Source: Trichomonas tenax (lineage: Eukaryota; Parabasalia; Trichomonadida; Trichomonadidae). From it: a DNA stretch of 26,703 bases. The stretch covers positions 1-26,703 of the forward strand of contig JALKBU010000720.1 in the NCBI GenBank assembly GCA_023091735.1, given 5' to 3'. Below the pieces are notes generated by a model. It saw only the letters and a program-made list of their open reading frames with translations. It searched no databases and was not told the DNA's origin. Within the stretch, counting starts at the first letter, position 1; every line of letters starts with the position of its first letter. Of the stretch, positions 9,754 to 17,810 are shown piece after piece. Made by a program: the position numbers and the translations under genes.

Positions 9754-11688
9754 ATGACGATAGAAGAAGCTTGGTCGCTCAAAATGCAAACAAATAAAGA
9801 TTCGATTATTTACACACTGGATCAATTTAACATTGGTCAAGTTTTAGAAAGGAACAGTTTTGGGACTTTTATAAAGTGCCAAGCAGATAAAACAGGAGAA
9901 TATTACATAATCGCGTTTCTTCTAAATTTATTTATCGATAAAAAATACATACACAATCCAAATCTATTTGCAGAGAAAATACGAATACTTACGCAAATAA
10001 ATCACTCAGCAATTAGCAAGGTTCATGGTTTAGTTTTCCCAGGAGAAAAGAATCGACTTCATCACGCAATAATTTTAGGAAATGACAGAGTTTGCGAACT
10101 CAGTAATATATTTGATAAAGAATTCGAACACTTTAAAGAAATGGAATGGGATAATACCAGAAAATCAATTGCGATTATTGGAATAGCAGCTGCTTTAAGG
10201 CATTTGCACCAGCTGGGAATATACCATACGACACTGGCACCATGGCATATCAGTTTTAATCCAAAATTCGAACCAATGATTGATGGTGTATATTTATCAT
10301 TTGCAATACCTCATAACCAACTTTACGTTGAGACTGCCTGCTACGATAACTACATCCCTAGAGAGGATGTTTCGGAAAAATTCGATGTTTATTCATTTGG
10401 TGCAATTGCATTTCAAATTCTCACAGGACAACCATATAAAGTCAAAACATTTCCGATAAAATTCCCAAATAATTGGGCACTTTTAATTTTGAAGTGTCTA
10501 TCAAAAAATCCAAATGAAAGGCCAACAATCGACGAAGTTTGTCGCCAGATAGATAGCGGTGTTCTTGTTGAAGGAGACCTCAGGGCTATCGCTGATTATA
10601 AGCAAAGAATAAACCTAATTCCTAATGATACTCCACCAGTTGCTCCTCCGAAGACAGAAGAAAAACTTGATCCAAATAATCCACAAGAATTATATAACTA
10701 CGCAATTCAACTCGATAGAGCACCAACAGATAATCCAGTAAAGCGTGACCAGAAGTGCTCATCGCTTCTATTACGAGCTGCCCAATGTGGAAACACAGAC
10801 GCTCAGTTTGCGATTGCTGCACGTTTCCTTGAAGGCAAAGGAATATTAAGAAGCCCACATCATGCTGAAAGATTCTTCACACAAGCTGCAGAAGGAGGCA
10901 ATACAATGGCTATGAGTGCTCTTGCAAGGATAAGAGCAGCTGCTGGACGCAGCAAAGAATGCATTGAGTTGCTTACAATGGCAGGAGAAAAAGATCTTGA
11001 AGCTCGCGTTGATTTAGCCGAATATTTGATGCTAACAGAGCCTCAGCATGCAATAGAGCTTCTCAAGACTACTGACACACCAAGAGCTAAGTTGATTCTT
11101 GCGAAAATGGCTTACAACGATATGATTGGTGAACACAAAGATGGCCTTGCAATGCTAAAGATTTGCGCAGACGACGGAAACTCTGATGCTCAGTTTGAAT
11201 ATGCTCTCGCACTTGCTGATTCTAAAAGATTCGCAGAGGCATCATCATACCTGAAACTTGCAGCAAATGCAGGACATGCTGGCGCTATATACAGACTTGC
11301 AAAACTCGAAGGCAATCAGAGGGCAATCATCGAAGCAGCGGAACTCGGATGTGTTGAAGCAATGCTTGATGTTGCAGAAATAGCAAAGACAGTAGAAGAC
11401 AAATCAAGATATCTCAGATGCGCAACAGTCAGAGGTTCACCAATAGCGAAATACAAACTCGGAAAAATGATGTTTGATGGTGTCATTCCTCGAAATATGA
11501 AAGATGGTGTTACTTTGATGAAAGCGGCAGCAGACAGCGGGATTGTGGAGGCTGCAAAAGAAGTCGCTAAAGCATTGCGTAATGGTTTAGGCGTAGCGCA
11601 AAATATACAACTTGCAGAAATCTATGAAAAAATGGTTAATTCATCAACAGATGCTGTCGAAGCAAGTAACAGCGACAGTGAACAGTAA
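9754..11688 (+). CDS. Pseudokinase fused to Sel1-like repeats (644 aa)
   Basis: Residues about 21-268 have a protein-kinase fold signature, including an EKFDVYSFGAIAFQILTG segment, KCLSKNPNERPT, and a likely alpha-C Glu (E74). The catalytic elements are gone. The Gly-loop position reads RNSFGTF, and no Lys is found where the VAIK lysine should be (Lys is absent between 47 and 62). HRD is HTT (158-160), the following KPEN is APWH, and DFG aligns with GVY (178-180). From about residue 310 to 625 the protein is a solenoid of Sel1/TPR-like helical pairs (for example AAQCGNTDAQFAIAARFLEGKG and AAADSGIVEAAKEVAKALRNGLGV). Its acidic tail is Asn/Ser-rich. Sel1 repeats scaffold protein complexes, so a non-catalytic adaptor role is the inference. 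An alternative start at Met11 is possible because of the upstream ATGs. Confidence 0.9.
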   Translation: MTIEEAWSLKMQTNKDSIIYTLDQFNIGQVLERNSFGTFIKCQADKTGEYYIIAFLLNLFIDKKYIHNPNLFAEKIRILTQINHSAISKVHGLVFPGEKNRLHHAIILGNDRVCELSNIFDKEFEHFKEMEWDNTRKSIAIIGIAAALRHLHQLGIYHTTLAPWHISFNPKFEPMIDGVYLSFAIPHNQLYVETACYDNYIPREDVSEKFDVYSFGAIAFQILTGQPYKVKTFPIKFPNNWALLILKCLSKNPNERPTIDEVCRQIDSGVLVEGDLRAIADYKQRINLIPNDTPPVAPPKTEEKLDPNNPQELYNYAIQLDRAPTDNPVKRDQKCSSLLLRAAQCGNTDAQFAIAARFLEGKGILRSPHHAERFFTQAAEGGNTMAMSALARIRAAAGRSKECIELLTMAGEKDLEARVDLAEYLMLTEPQHAIELLKTTDTPRAKLILAKMAYNDMIGEHKDGLAMLKICADDGNSDAQFEYALALADSKRFAEASSYLKLAANAGHAGAIYRLAKLEGNQRAIIEAAELGCVEAMLDVAEIAKTVEDKSRYLRCATVRGSPIAKYKLGKMMFDGVIPRNMKDGVTLMKAAADSGIVEAAKEVAKALRNGLGVAQNIQLAEIYEKMVNSSTDAVEASNSDSEQ

Positions 11689-11825
11689 TGTTTTGATATT
11701 ATATTTTGTTTGTTTTGAATATTATTAAATAAAAGTGTTTTGTTTGTTTTATTTCATATAAATCAAAGATCCTGTTTTTTTCCAAAACCGATTTTTTAAA
11801 TAATGGAAATCGACATGCGTATTGA

Positions 11826-12239
11826 GGAATTGATGACATTAGCAGCTTACAGGCAGGAACTTACATTCATCCCGGTTTGATAAATTATGTTTTGTTTTGG
11901 GCAAGTGTTAAATATGCCGTAAAGGTTGGAAAGATAATGGTTTCCATTAATGATAAAGTCCATGATAAACTTAATGAACAAAATTTACCCGATACAGTAG
12001 AGAATGCAGAACCAATATTCAACGAAGAAGTAAAAAAGATTACAAAACCACAAAAAGCTTATGAACAAAATTATAGTTGGGGTGTTCGTGACACAACTTA
12101 CCAATTGGATCAATATGAAATCGATTTCATCGATGAATTAAGAAAAGATAAAAGAGATTATGATTTAGCGAAGATCAATTATGAAAAGGCAGTAGAGAGA
12201 ATTAATACATGGGGAACATTCATAAATATGTATTGCTAA
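11826..12239 (+). pseudogene. KilA-N domain fragment, 5'-truncated
   Basis: This frame, open from the stop at 11823 to TAA at 12237-12239, begins with the hallmark second half of a KilA-N domain: GTYIHPGLINYVLFW, then YAVKVGKIM. A Lys/Glu-rich region follows, ending YEKAVERINTWGTFINMYC. KilA-N is a DNA-binding domain spread by large DNA viruses, phages and Polinton/Maverick-type elements, and it is common in trichomonad genomes. The first half of the domain is missing. There is no ATG before the conserved block in this frame. An overlapping frame with an ATG at 11803 reads into the region but stops at 11878, so a frameshift is also possible. The stop codon falls 2 bases before the left inverted repeat of the neighbouring element. 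Confidence 0.7.
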
Positions 12240-12241
12240 TT

Positions 12242-12306
12242 AAATTTATTTTTGCGGTTGTTGGTTGGTAGGTAGATAAAAATATTTTTGGGAAAGAGGT
12301 CAAAAT
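12242..12306 (+). repeat. Left arm of the inverted repeat
   Basis: 65 bases whose reverse complement is found at 13855-13911. The left arm carries an extra 7 bases within the GGTTGTTGGTTGG stretch. Its outer end begins 2 bases after the stop codon of the KilA-N fragment. Confidence 0.8.
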
Positions 12307-13218
12307 GTCAATCTCAAAATTTACGAGAATTCACTGTTATAAAGATTTGAAAATCACGATTTTTGACATTTCTGAAAATCTCAAAAAATAAAGTTAATTT
12401 TAAAAAAATTTATTTCTTAACAACTATAAAAATGAGTGAAAACCAAATTTCCAAAGTCAGCGAAAACATTCTTGTTTACACTTATGGCTCGTCAATTCAA
12501 GAATCTACGATTAGCAATTGTCCGATTGAAGTATTTAAACCTCAAAATAATTATTATAAATCAATTATGTCAAACATCGACGACTACAAAAATTCCATCG
12601 AAAGATTAGAGAATAAATTAAAAATAATTGATGACGTCAAGATATATGTTAATTCTAAATTTAATGATGAATACAAGAAATCAGAAATTAGAATATTAAA
12701 TGACAAAGACATTTCTGATAATGAAAAGGAGGAAATATTAAACACCCTCGTGGAAATAGTAACTGCAAGACTTGAACATGAATATTATAAATTAAATAAT
12801 GTTTGCGCAGAAATGAAGGATTCAATTGAAAATGAAATTGAGGAATTAAGACGCAACATCGACATTTTCAATAATGACCTCATCGAAAGGAAAGAGTACT
12901 GTTTAGATAAGGCGAAAGAAGAAGAGAAGGAATTAATGATCAAATATTTGCAAGTTCCACATAATAATGAGGATGTTATCCGTCATTTACAGGAATTCGT
13001 GAGTTCAAAGATTAATGAAGAATATACCGCAATTATCAATGAATATTATGAGATATATAAATGCAAATTTAATGAAATGTGTCAAAATAAGTATCAAAAG
13101 ACTATAAAATTTGTTTTCAGTGAAAAATCATCTTCAAAAGTCATGGATGTATTCAGCAATCACAATCAATTACTTAAAAATAAATTAAATTTCATTATTC
13201 AGAGAGTTCAATTCAATA

Positions 13219-13247
13219 ATTGCATGCAATCCCAGGTTCTTTGAACC
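13219..13247 (+). repeat. Palindrome plus hairpin cassette, copy 1
   Basis: The perfect palindrome ATTGCATGCAAT (13219-13230) is followed by CCCA and the hairpin GGTTC-TTT-GAACC (13235-13247). The in-frame TGA that ends the first ORF piece lies inside this hairpin. A second copy with the same palindrome and a different but still self-complementary hairpin lies 396 bases downstream, in the same reading frame. Confidence 0.75.
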
Positions 13248-13597
13248 ATTGAAGATAAACTTAAAACATCATTCGACAAGTTCATTTCTGATCATTATTA
13301 TTTGATTTATGAATTTTTAAGGAAGAGTATCGATAATATTACAACATCAACGACAAAATTCACGAACTCAACAGCGACAAAGTTATTTGCTCAATCAGTG
13401 ATAAAAGAAATTAATCAGTTCTTGATTAATAATTTAAATGCATTCTTGAATAATAATTTCAATCTTTACATCGAAACATTAATAGATAGAATATCTCGGG
13501 AATGCAGGGATTCCTTGGAAAAATTAGGTGTAAATAATGATAAAGTTTAGAATGAGAGAAGAAATGACAGCATAAATGAGGTCAAAAGTATCGAACA

Positions 13598-13642
13598 GGC
13601 TCTTCGAGCCCGGGATTGCATGCAATCCTAGACTTTAGAGTC
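13598..13642 (+). repeat. Palindrome plus hairpin cassette, copy 2
   Basis: A hairpin GGCTC-TTC-GAGCC (13598-13610) is followed by the 16-base palindrome GGATTGCATGCAATCC (13613-13628) and then the hairpin GACT-TTAG-AGTC (13631-13642). The TAG stop at 13629-13631 sits exactly between palindrome and hairpin. The coding frame again reads C-M-Q-S across the palindrome, as in copy 1. Confidence 0.75.
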
Positions 13643-13854
13643 ATTTATTCAAAAACTTCCTGATGAAGAAATGGATGTAAAATTCATTACTGAAATGTAT
13701 AACAACTATTTTAGAACTAGTTATAGCACTATTGGATTTGCAAAATTAAAGATATTAATGAATGTTTCACGAAGAAACAAACAAAAAGAAATGACAAATG
13801 GATCACATTTTACCGCAAAAATTAATTGAAATCCTTATATTTTTGAAAATTGCT

Positions 13855-13911
13855 TTTTGGCCTCTTTCCCGAAAATATTTTTATCTACCTACCTACTGCA
13901 AAAATAAATTT
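13855..13911 (-). repeat. Right arm of the inverted repeat
   Basis: Reverse complement of the left arm at 12242-12306, with a few substitutions and one indel of about 7 bases. It follows the final stop of the element ORF by about 25 bases. Confidence 0.8.
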
Positions 13912-13927
13912 GTCATATATTTTTTAT

Positions 13928-13945
13928 AATGAGGGTTTAATATAA
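13928..13945 (+). repeat. 18-bp direct repeat, copy 1
   Basis: AATGAGGGTTTAATATAA starts 16 bases outside the right arm of the inverted-repeat element. An identical copy lies at 15247-15264. Confidence 0.6.
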
Positions 13946-14540
13946 TAACGTCTGGAAAAATAACCGCTACCACAAAAAATGCGGTACCAAAGGTGTTTTT
14001 GAAGAAAAGTGTATATAATTTGAGAGCAAGTTTTATTAGAACGGACATGTGCATCTATTGATCAGTGTTTAACAGGTTTTGGGATAGAAATTGAAATCAT
14101 CTATAAATATACGCTTTATGGCCACAAAAATATAACAAATGATGACAGAATTGGAATATATAATCATTCTCATCCAAAAAAAAGAGAAAGAGTTGCAAAT
14201 ATTTTTTTGGATTCTGAAAAACGCGATTTTTAGAGAAAATATAAGTAAAATGATTGCAATGTGTCCTATAGCAAACAACAACATTCATAAATATCGCAAA
14301 ATCTCATTTTTTTCACGAAGCTTTTGAAAATTTTGAAGAAAATCATTTGAAAACACGAAAAATATCATTTTTATAGCATATAATAATCAATAGAAAAGAA
14401 AAAACAAAAATTCGAAATCGAAAATAATTGTCGTGGTCGTTCAATATTTCTTAATGTATGGATGCTTATGCTTATTAATATCTATTTGATTGTTAAAGCT
14501 GAAAATTAAAACGATTAAAAAAATGTTATTTCCCAAAACT

Positions 14541-14565
14541 CGAGCTAGCTCGACGCTAGCTCGAA
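14541..14565. repeat. GC-rich inverted repeat
   Basis: TCGAGCTAGC and GCTAGCTCGA are perfect reverse complements separated by TCGAC; the left arm also begins a nested 12-base palindrome CGAGCTAGCTCG. It stands out against strongly AT-rich surroundings and could form a stable hairpin or cruciform. No adjacent gene explains it. Confidence 0.65.
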
Positions 14566-15232
14566 CTTAAGAATATGATGCAATAACAGAGATCGTAGAA
14601 AATGCGCGGCTATCATTTTTGAGGAAAATATTGAAGGTTTGCATGAATCTTCCGAGATTAAATTGCTGATCTGAGCCACAAACAAGGTAAGAATGTGCTT
14701 TCGAGGCCTGAACATGATAGTGGATCTGCGTGCTTCATGAAGCACCGGAAAAAATGTCAGACCACTTAAAACCGCTTATTTCGGCGGGGGAAATATCATA
14801 TCTATGTGTATTATTATTTAGAATATGCACATAATATAATTTAGTATGCACTATTAAAAAGACAAAATAAACAGTTGCACGCTCATAAAATTTAAATTTC
14901 TGTATAGTTTTTCTAAAAAATCTTAATTATCAAATCAATCAAGTAATAGAAAAACACATTTATTTATGATAAACAAAAACAAGTGCACTGAACTTAAAGA
15001 TCGATGTTCAATGATGAAATTAATATTTGACATTTACGCGACAAAAAATATTTTACATGGCATATGTCAGATCTTTCCAATAAGGTTTTTTGAACTACAT
15101 TACCATGGAGGAATAATGAATGTATATATCCTATAGATCATAATTCTGCATTTTCAATTTTTTTATTTTGTGAAGTTTACACCTTGGTAATGAATTAATT
15201 TTTTGGTAACGAATTTTTTTCCTGACGTTAAT

Positions 15233-15335
15233 AGAGGTGATTCATTAATGAGGGTTTAATATAAATAAAACGGGGTAATACATTAATCGTCACTATTTGA
15301 TGCAATTTTAATGAATTAATGATCTATACACCTCT
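15233..15335. repeat. Imperfect inverted repeat of about 100 bp containing the second 18-mer
   Basis: The left end AGAGGTGATTCATTAAT (15233-15249) pairs imperfectly with ATTAATGATCTATACACCTCT at 15315-15335 (AGAGGTG and ATTAAT are kept; the middle differs by an insertion of about 4 bases). The second copy of the 18-base direct repeat overlaps the left end. It may be a small palindromic (MITE-like) insertion. Confidence 0.4.
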
Positions 15336-15697
15336 TGCAGATAGTGCAAATATCCCGTCAATTCCTGTTTTTGCGATGAAATTATGAAATCATCGATTTG
15401 ATTCGGTTGAATTTTTTTCCTGTTGACTTTTTTGAGTTTTGCAATTTTTAATGAGGAAACCCCCTATCAAGCCAAACTGAGAAGACATTTACGTGCTTTT
15501 CAGGGGTGCTGAGTATGTGAATAGCATTTGCTTGTCTATTTAACTTGAGGATCTCCATGCCTCCATGAGATTTCATCGAATTTTGACATGTAAAATAAAG
15601 AAAGTCACTATTTTCGACAGGTATTATCTGATATTTGTCATGTAAAGTCGAAAATTTAATATGTAATGTTACCAATAGTGCCAGATTTTGTCAAAAA

Positions 15698-16102
15698 ATG
15701 CTCAAAGATATCTCCACAGTCGGCATTGTCGTCCCTCGCTTAGACATCGCTCGTTCCTACTTCGAGCAGATCTACGGCGCAATGACAACAGAGCCTGTTG
15801 AGTCGAAACCAGGCGTTATGTCGTCAATTGCTCAATTCAAGAACACAAAGGTTGAACTAATGGAGCCAATTAACAAAGATGGACCAACATCTCAGGCAGA
15901 GCTCCTCCGTTACCACCCACAGGGTGCTATCCACCACATCGGCTTTTCGACCAATAATATCGATAACACATTGGAGTCATTTAATGTTATTGGCGTGAAC
16001 CCACTTGGAAAAGCGTATCAGCACCCAGCATTAGAAAAGAAGTCTGTTCAACTCGATCCTTATTACACACAAGAAATCCGTACTGAGCTTATTGAAGAGT
16101 AA
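15698..16102 (+). CDS. Methylmalonyl-CoA epimerase-like VOC-family protein (134 aa)
   Basis: The chosen start, Met at 15698, aligns with the family's first strand: DISTVGIVVPRLD compares with the usual DHVAIAVPDLE. The frame stays open upstream to an ATG at 15635, but those residues look non-homologous. Family signatures follow: FYxxxxGA-like (YFEQIYGA, 21-28), NTKVELMEP (49-57), the GAIHHIGF block (77-84) and a C-terminal strand ending EIRTELIEE (126-134). The family interconverts (R)- and (S)-methylmalonyl-CoA in propionate/succinate metabolism, using a metal held by two His, one Gln/Glu and one Glu. Here E53, H80 and E130 can fill three sites, but the first His is Thr7. No clear hydrogenosomal presequence is visible from this start. 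The protein is near normal length, slightly short in the last motif region. Another VOC activity is possible. Confidence 0.75.
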   Translation: MLKDISTVGIVVPRLDIARSYFEQIYGAMTTEPVESKPGVMSSIAQFKNTKVELMEPINKDGPTSQAELLRYHPQGAIHHIGFSTNNIDNTLESFNVIGVNPLGKAYQHPALEKKSVQLDPYYTQEIRTELIEE

Positions 16103-16419
16103 GGAAATACCATAAAATTTCTGTCCAAAACACAAATCTACATCTTTAGATCCACATTTTTAATTCAAACATTTCAAATGTCAGTAAAAGTTACCTCGTC
16201 ATTGAAATATATTTTCTTTTGATGAACATTGTAGATATTGATTTATACAAGCCTTCAAAACGAAACAATTTGTTTTTGACAAAATATTTGACAGATGTCA
16301 AATATCATGAATAACGCATTTTTTCTTAGGTTCTTAATAGTTTTACTTCTTCTTATAGAGGATTATCATAAATTTTGTGTATTCTACAACATAATTTGAT
16401 ATGAAGGCAAAATAAAGAA
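16103..16419. other. AT-rich spacer
   Basis: This is the spacer between the epimerase-like gene and the left end of the TA-flanked element. It includes TTTGACAGATGTCAAA near 16288, a near-palindrome built of two TTGACA-type boxes facing each other. No gene was recognised. Confidence 0.4.
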
Positions 16420-16446
16420 TACCCAGTTTCACAATACTTTAGCCAC
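16420..16446 (+). repeat. Left terminal inverted repeat
   Basis: 27 bases starting TACCCAGTTTCAC, matching the reverse complement of 17739-17765 at 26 of 27 positions. Confidence 0.8.
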
Positions 16447-17738
16447 TCCCCCTGCCTTTTCGGGTGTTTACATGTCATATTGTCAGATTCATTTTTTAAT
16501 GGATGATTCAACGCTGTTTACCCCAAACTCATATGTAAACTGCTAGCTGAGGCTTTTCCGCATGAATTAACGCATACCATGCAATACATGAGTACCAATC
16601 AACTTCAAAAAATCAGCTCATAAATTACATAATTTCTTCATATCTCAGAAATTCATACGATGATCATTAATTTTGATTGCAAGAGCTCCAAATAAATTGT
16701 TTACACTATCCACTTCTGTAATAAAAATATTATCATACCGTTAACAATTTTAGGTCCAAAATTATTCAATCACGAAAAACAATAATTTCTCATATTTGAG
16801 TGCAGAATCGCAAAATACAGGCGAATTCTAGCACTTCCATACACACTACAGTAATTAAATCCAACAAAACATTGATATTTACTGATGATTTTAACAAAAT
16901 AATGATGATTACGTTTATTCATGTAAATTTAATTCTCTCATTGTTATTAGTATCATACAAGGAATCATCTGCTTTATTATAACTACTAAAGCAATATATA
17001 AATAAATTATCATATCAGATCTTAGTAAAAACTTTAATGTAATTCATTGGATGTATTTGAAATTAAATATTTTCATAATGTGGAACATTTTCAGTATGCA
17101 ATACTCCTTAATCTAACGTTTTTCAAAAATGAATGAAAAAAATTGAAAATGTCTATTTTAACGATTTGCTCAATCAGCATTCATTATGTAATAATTATGA
17201 AATCCAAGTTATTATTTGGATTTCATTTTTTCCTTCTTAAATGTCTGAAAAAATAAATCTTTTGATTTCATCAGAGAAATTTTTTCAGCATATTTGAGTC
17301 ATTATAACTAATAATATAAATAGTATCTACTAACTATGGAGAAATGATATTCAATTAAAAGCATGATAAATGAATTAATAATACATTTCAATTTATAATT
17401 TTCCTGCCAAATGAGCATGATATGGTATTTTTTGACATCACTATACCATGTGTATCTTATATATAATGCATTTCATAGAATTTAAAATATATTTTTTTTT
17501 TGACAAAAAGAAAAAGAAAAAAATAAAAAGACTTTTCAGGAGTTGAACTAATGGCATATATAACCTTTAGCATTAACTAAACCACTGCACCCCAATTCAA
17601 CATTCACCTCTTTTATACAATGGTGACACTAAAAATCTTGTTTACAGAAAGGTGACTCAAAAAAGGAAAAAACACACCAGCGATGTTTCGAACAACCAAA
17701 TTTTAATCAAAATTCCTGACACCTCCTGCTTTAGACCT

Positions 17739-17765
17739 GTGGCTAAAGTATTGTGGAACTGGGTA
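17739..17765 (-). repeat. Right terminal inverted repeat
   Basis: 27 bases ending GGAACTGGGTA; the reverse complement differs from the left repeat only by C for T at one position. The neighbouring interior bases do not extend the match clearly. Confidence 0.8.
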
Positions 17766-17810
17766 CTTTCGAGACAAGAAAGGAATGGAAACTTCGAAGC
17801 GCCCTAGCAA

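Larger units (their letters stand above)
12432..13829 (+). pseudogene. Coiled-coil element protein with three in-frame stops
   Basis: The first ATG of the frame is at 12432. The frame runs 270 codons to TGA (13242-13244), resumes without shift, meets TAG at 13548-13550 and again at 13629-13631, and ends at TGA 13827-13829, 466 codons in all. The first part is acidic/lysine-rich helix with probable coiled coils. After the last internal stop the sequence reads ESFIQKLPDEEMDVKFI, YFRTSYSTIGFAKLK and NVSRRNKQK. This resembles the small winged-helix segment found at the C-terminus of some virus and plasmid replication proteins, but that is only a weak pattern match. The first ORF piece may still be expressed on its own. 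Base composition is AT-rich, unlike the host-type genes 3457 and 18464, fitting a mobile-element origin. Function unknown. Confidence 0.6.
12242..13911. mobile_element. Inverted-repeat-bounded element of about 1.67 kb
   Basis: The left arm, 12242-12306, reads AAATTTATTTTTGC, a G/T-rich stretch, then GGTAGGTAGATAAAAATATT and GGGAAAGAGG. The right arm, 13855-13911, is its reverse complement with few mismatches and an indel of about 7 bases in the G/T-rich stretch. Between the arms lies essentially one coding frame, interrupted by stops. I could not define a target-site duplication. The arms are not simple AT tracts, so chance pairing is implausible. It could be a non-autonomous DNA transposon that captured a gene, or part of a larger Maverick/virus-like insertion that includes the KilA-N fragment. 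Confidence 0.65.
13912..15697. other. Gene-free region with short repeats
   Basis: About 1.8 kb without a supportable gene. It holds the 18-base direct repeat AATGAGGGTTTAATATAA at 13928-13945 and 15247-15264. It also holds an inverted repeat at 14541-14565, a locally GC-richer patch at about 14530-14790, and an imperfect inverted repeat at 15233-15335. Short open frames on the minus strand at 14545-14745 and 15448-15675 lack ATG starts and domains. Confidence 0.55.
16420..17765. mobile_element. TA-flanked element with 27-bp terminal inverted repeats (mariner/Tc1 style)
   Basis: The left end (16420-16446) begins TACCCAGTTTCACAATAC and continues TTTAGCCAC. The right end (17739-17765) is its reverse complement with one mismatch, ending in GGGTA. 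If TA is the duplicated target, the element is 1342 bp with 25-bp inverted repeats. These are features of the mariner/Tc1 superfamily, and the size is near that of full-length trichomonad mariner copies. However, I find no transposase frame or D,D34D-type motif inside. The interior is AT-rich with stops everywhere; the longest frame (16800-16982) shows no domain. It is either a very decayed copy or a non-autonomous derivative with replaced interior. Confidence 0.65.

Noticed and set aside
11803..11880. Short ATG frame overlapping the KilA-N fragment
   Set aside because: Its translation shows no KilA-N first-half signature; it may be the other side of a frameshift, but that is not demonstrable, so it is mentioned only with the fragment.
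13235..13247. GGTTCTTTGAACC as a tRNA T-arm
   Set aside because: No acceptor stem, D-arm or anticodon arm can be laid out around it; it is better explained as a hairpin in the repeated cassette.
14545..14745. 66-codon minus-strand frame in the GC-richer island
   Set aside because: Begins with GTG rather than ATG and has no recognised domain.
15448..15675. 75-codon minus-strand frame opposite the epimerase promoter
   Set aside because: Begins with TTG, no domain, overlaps the upstream region of a real gene.
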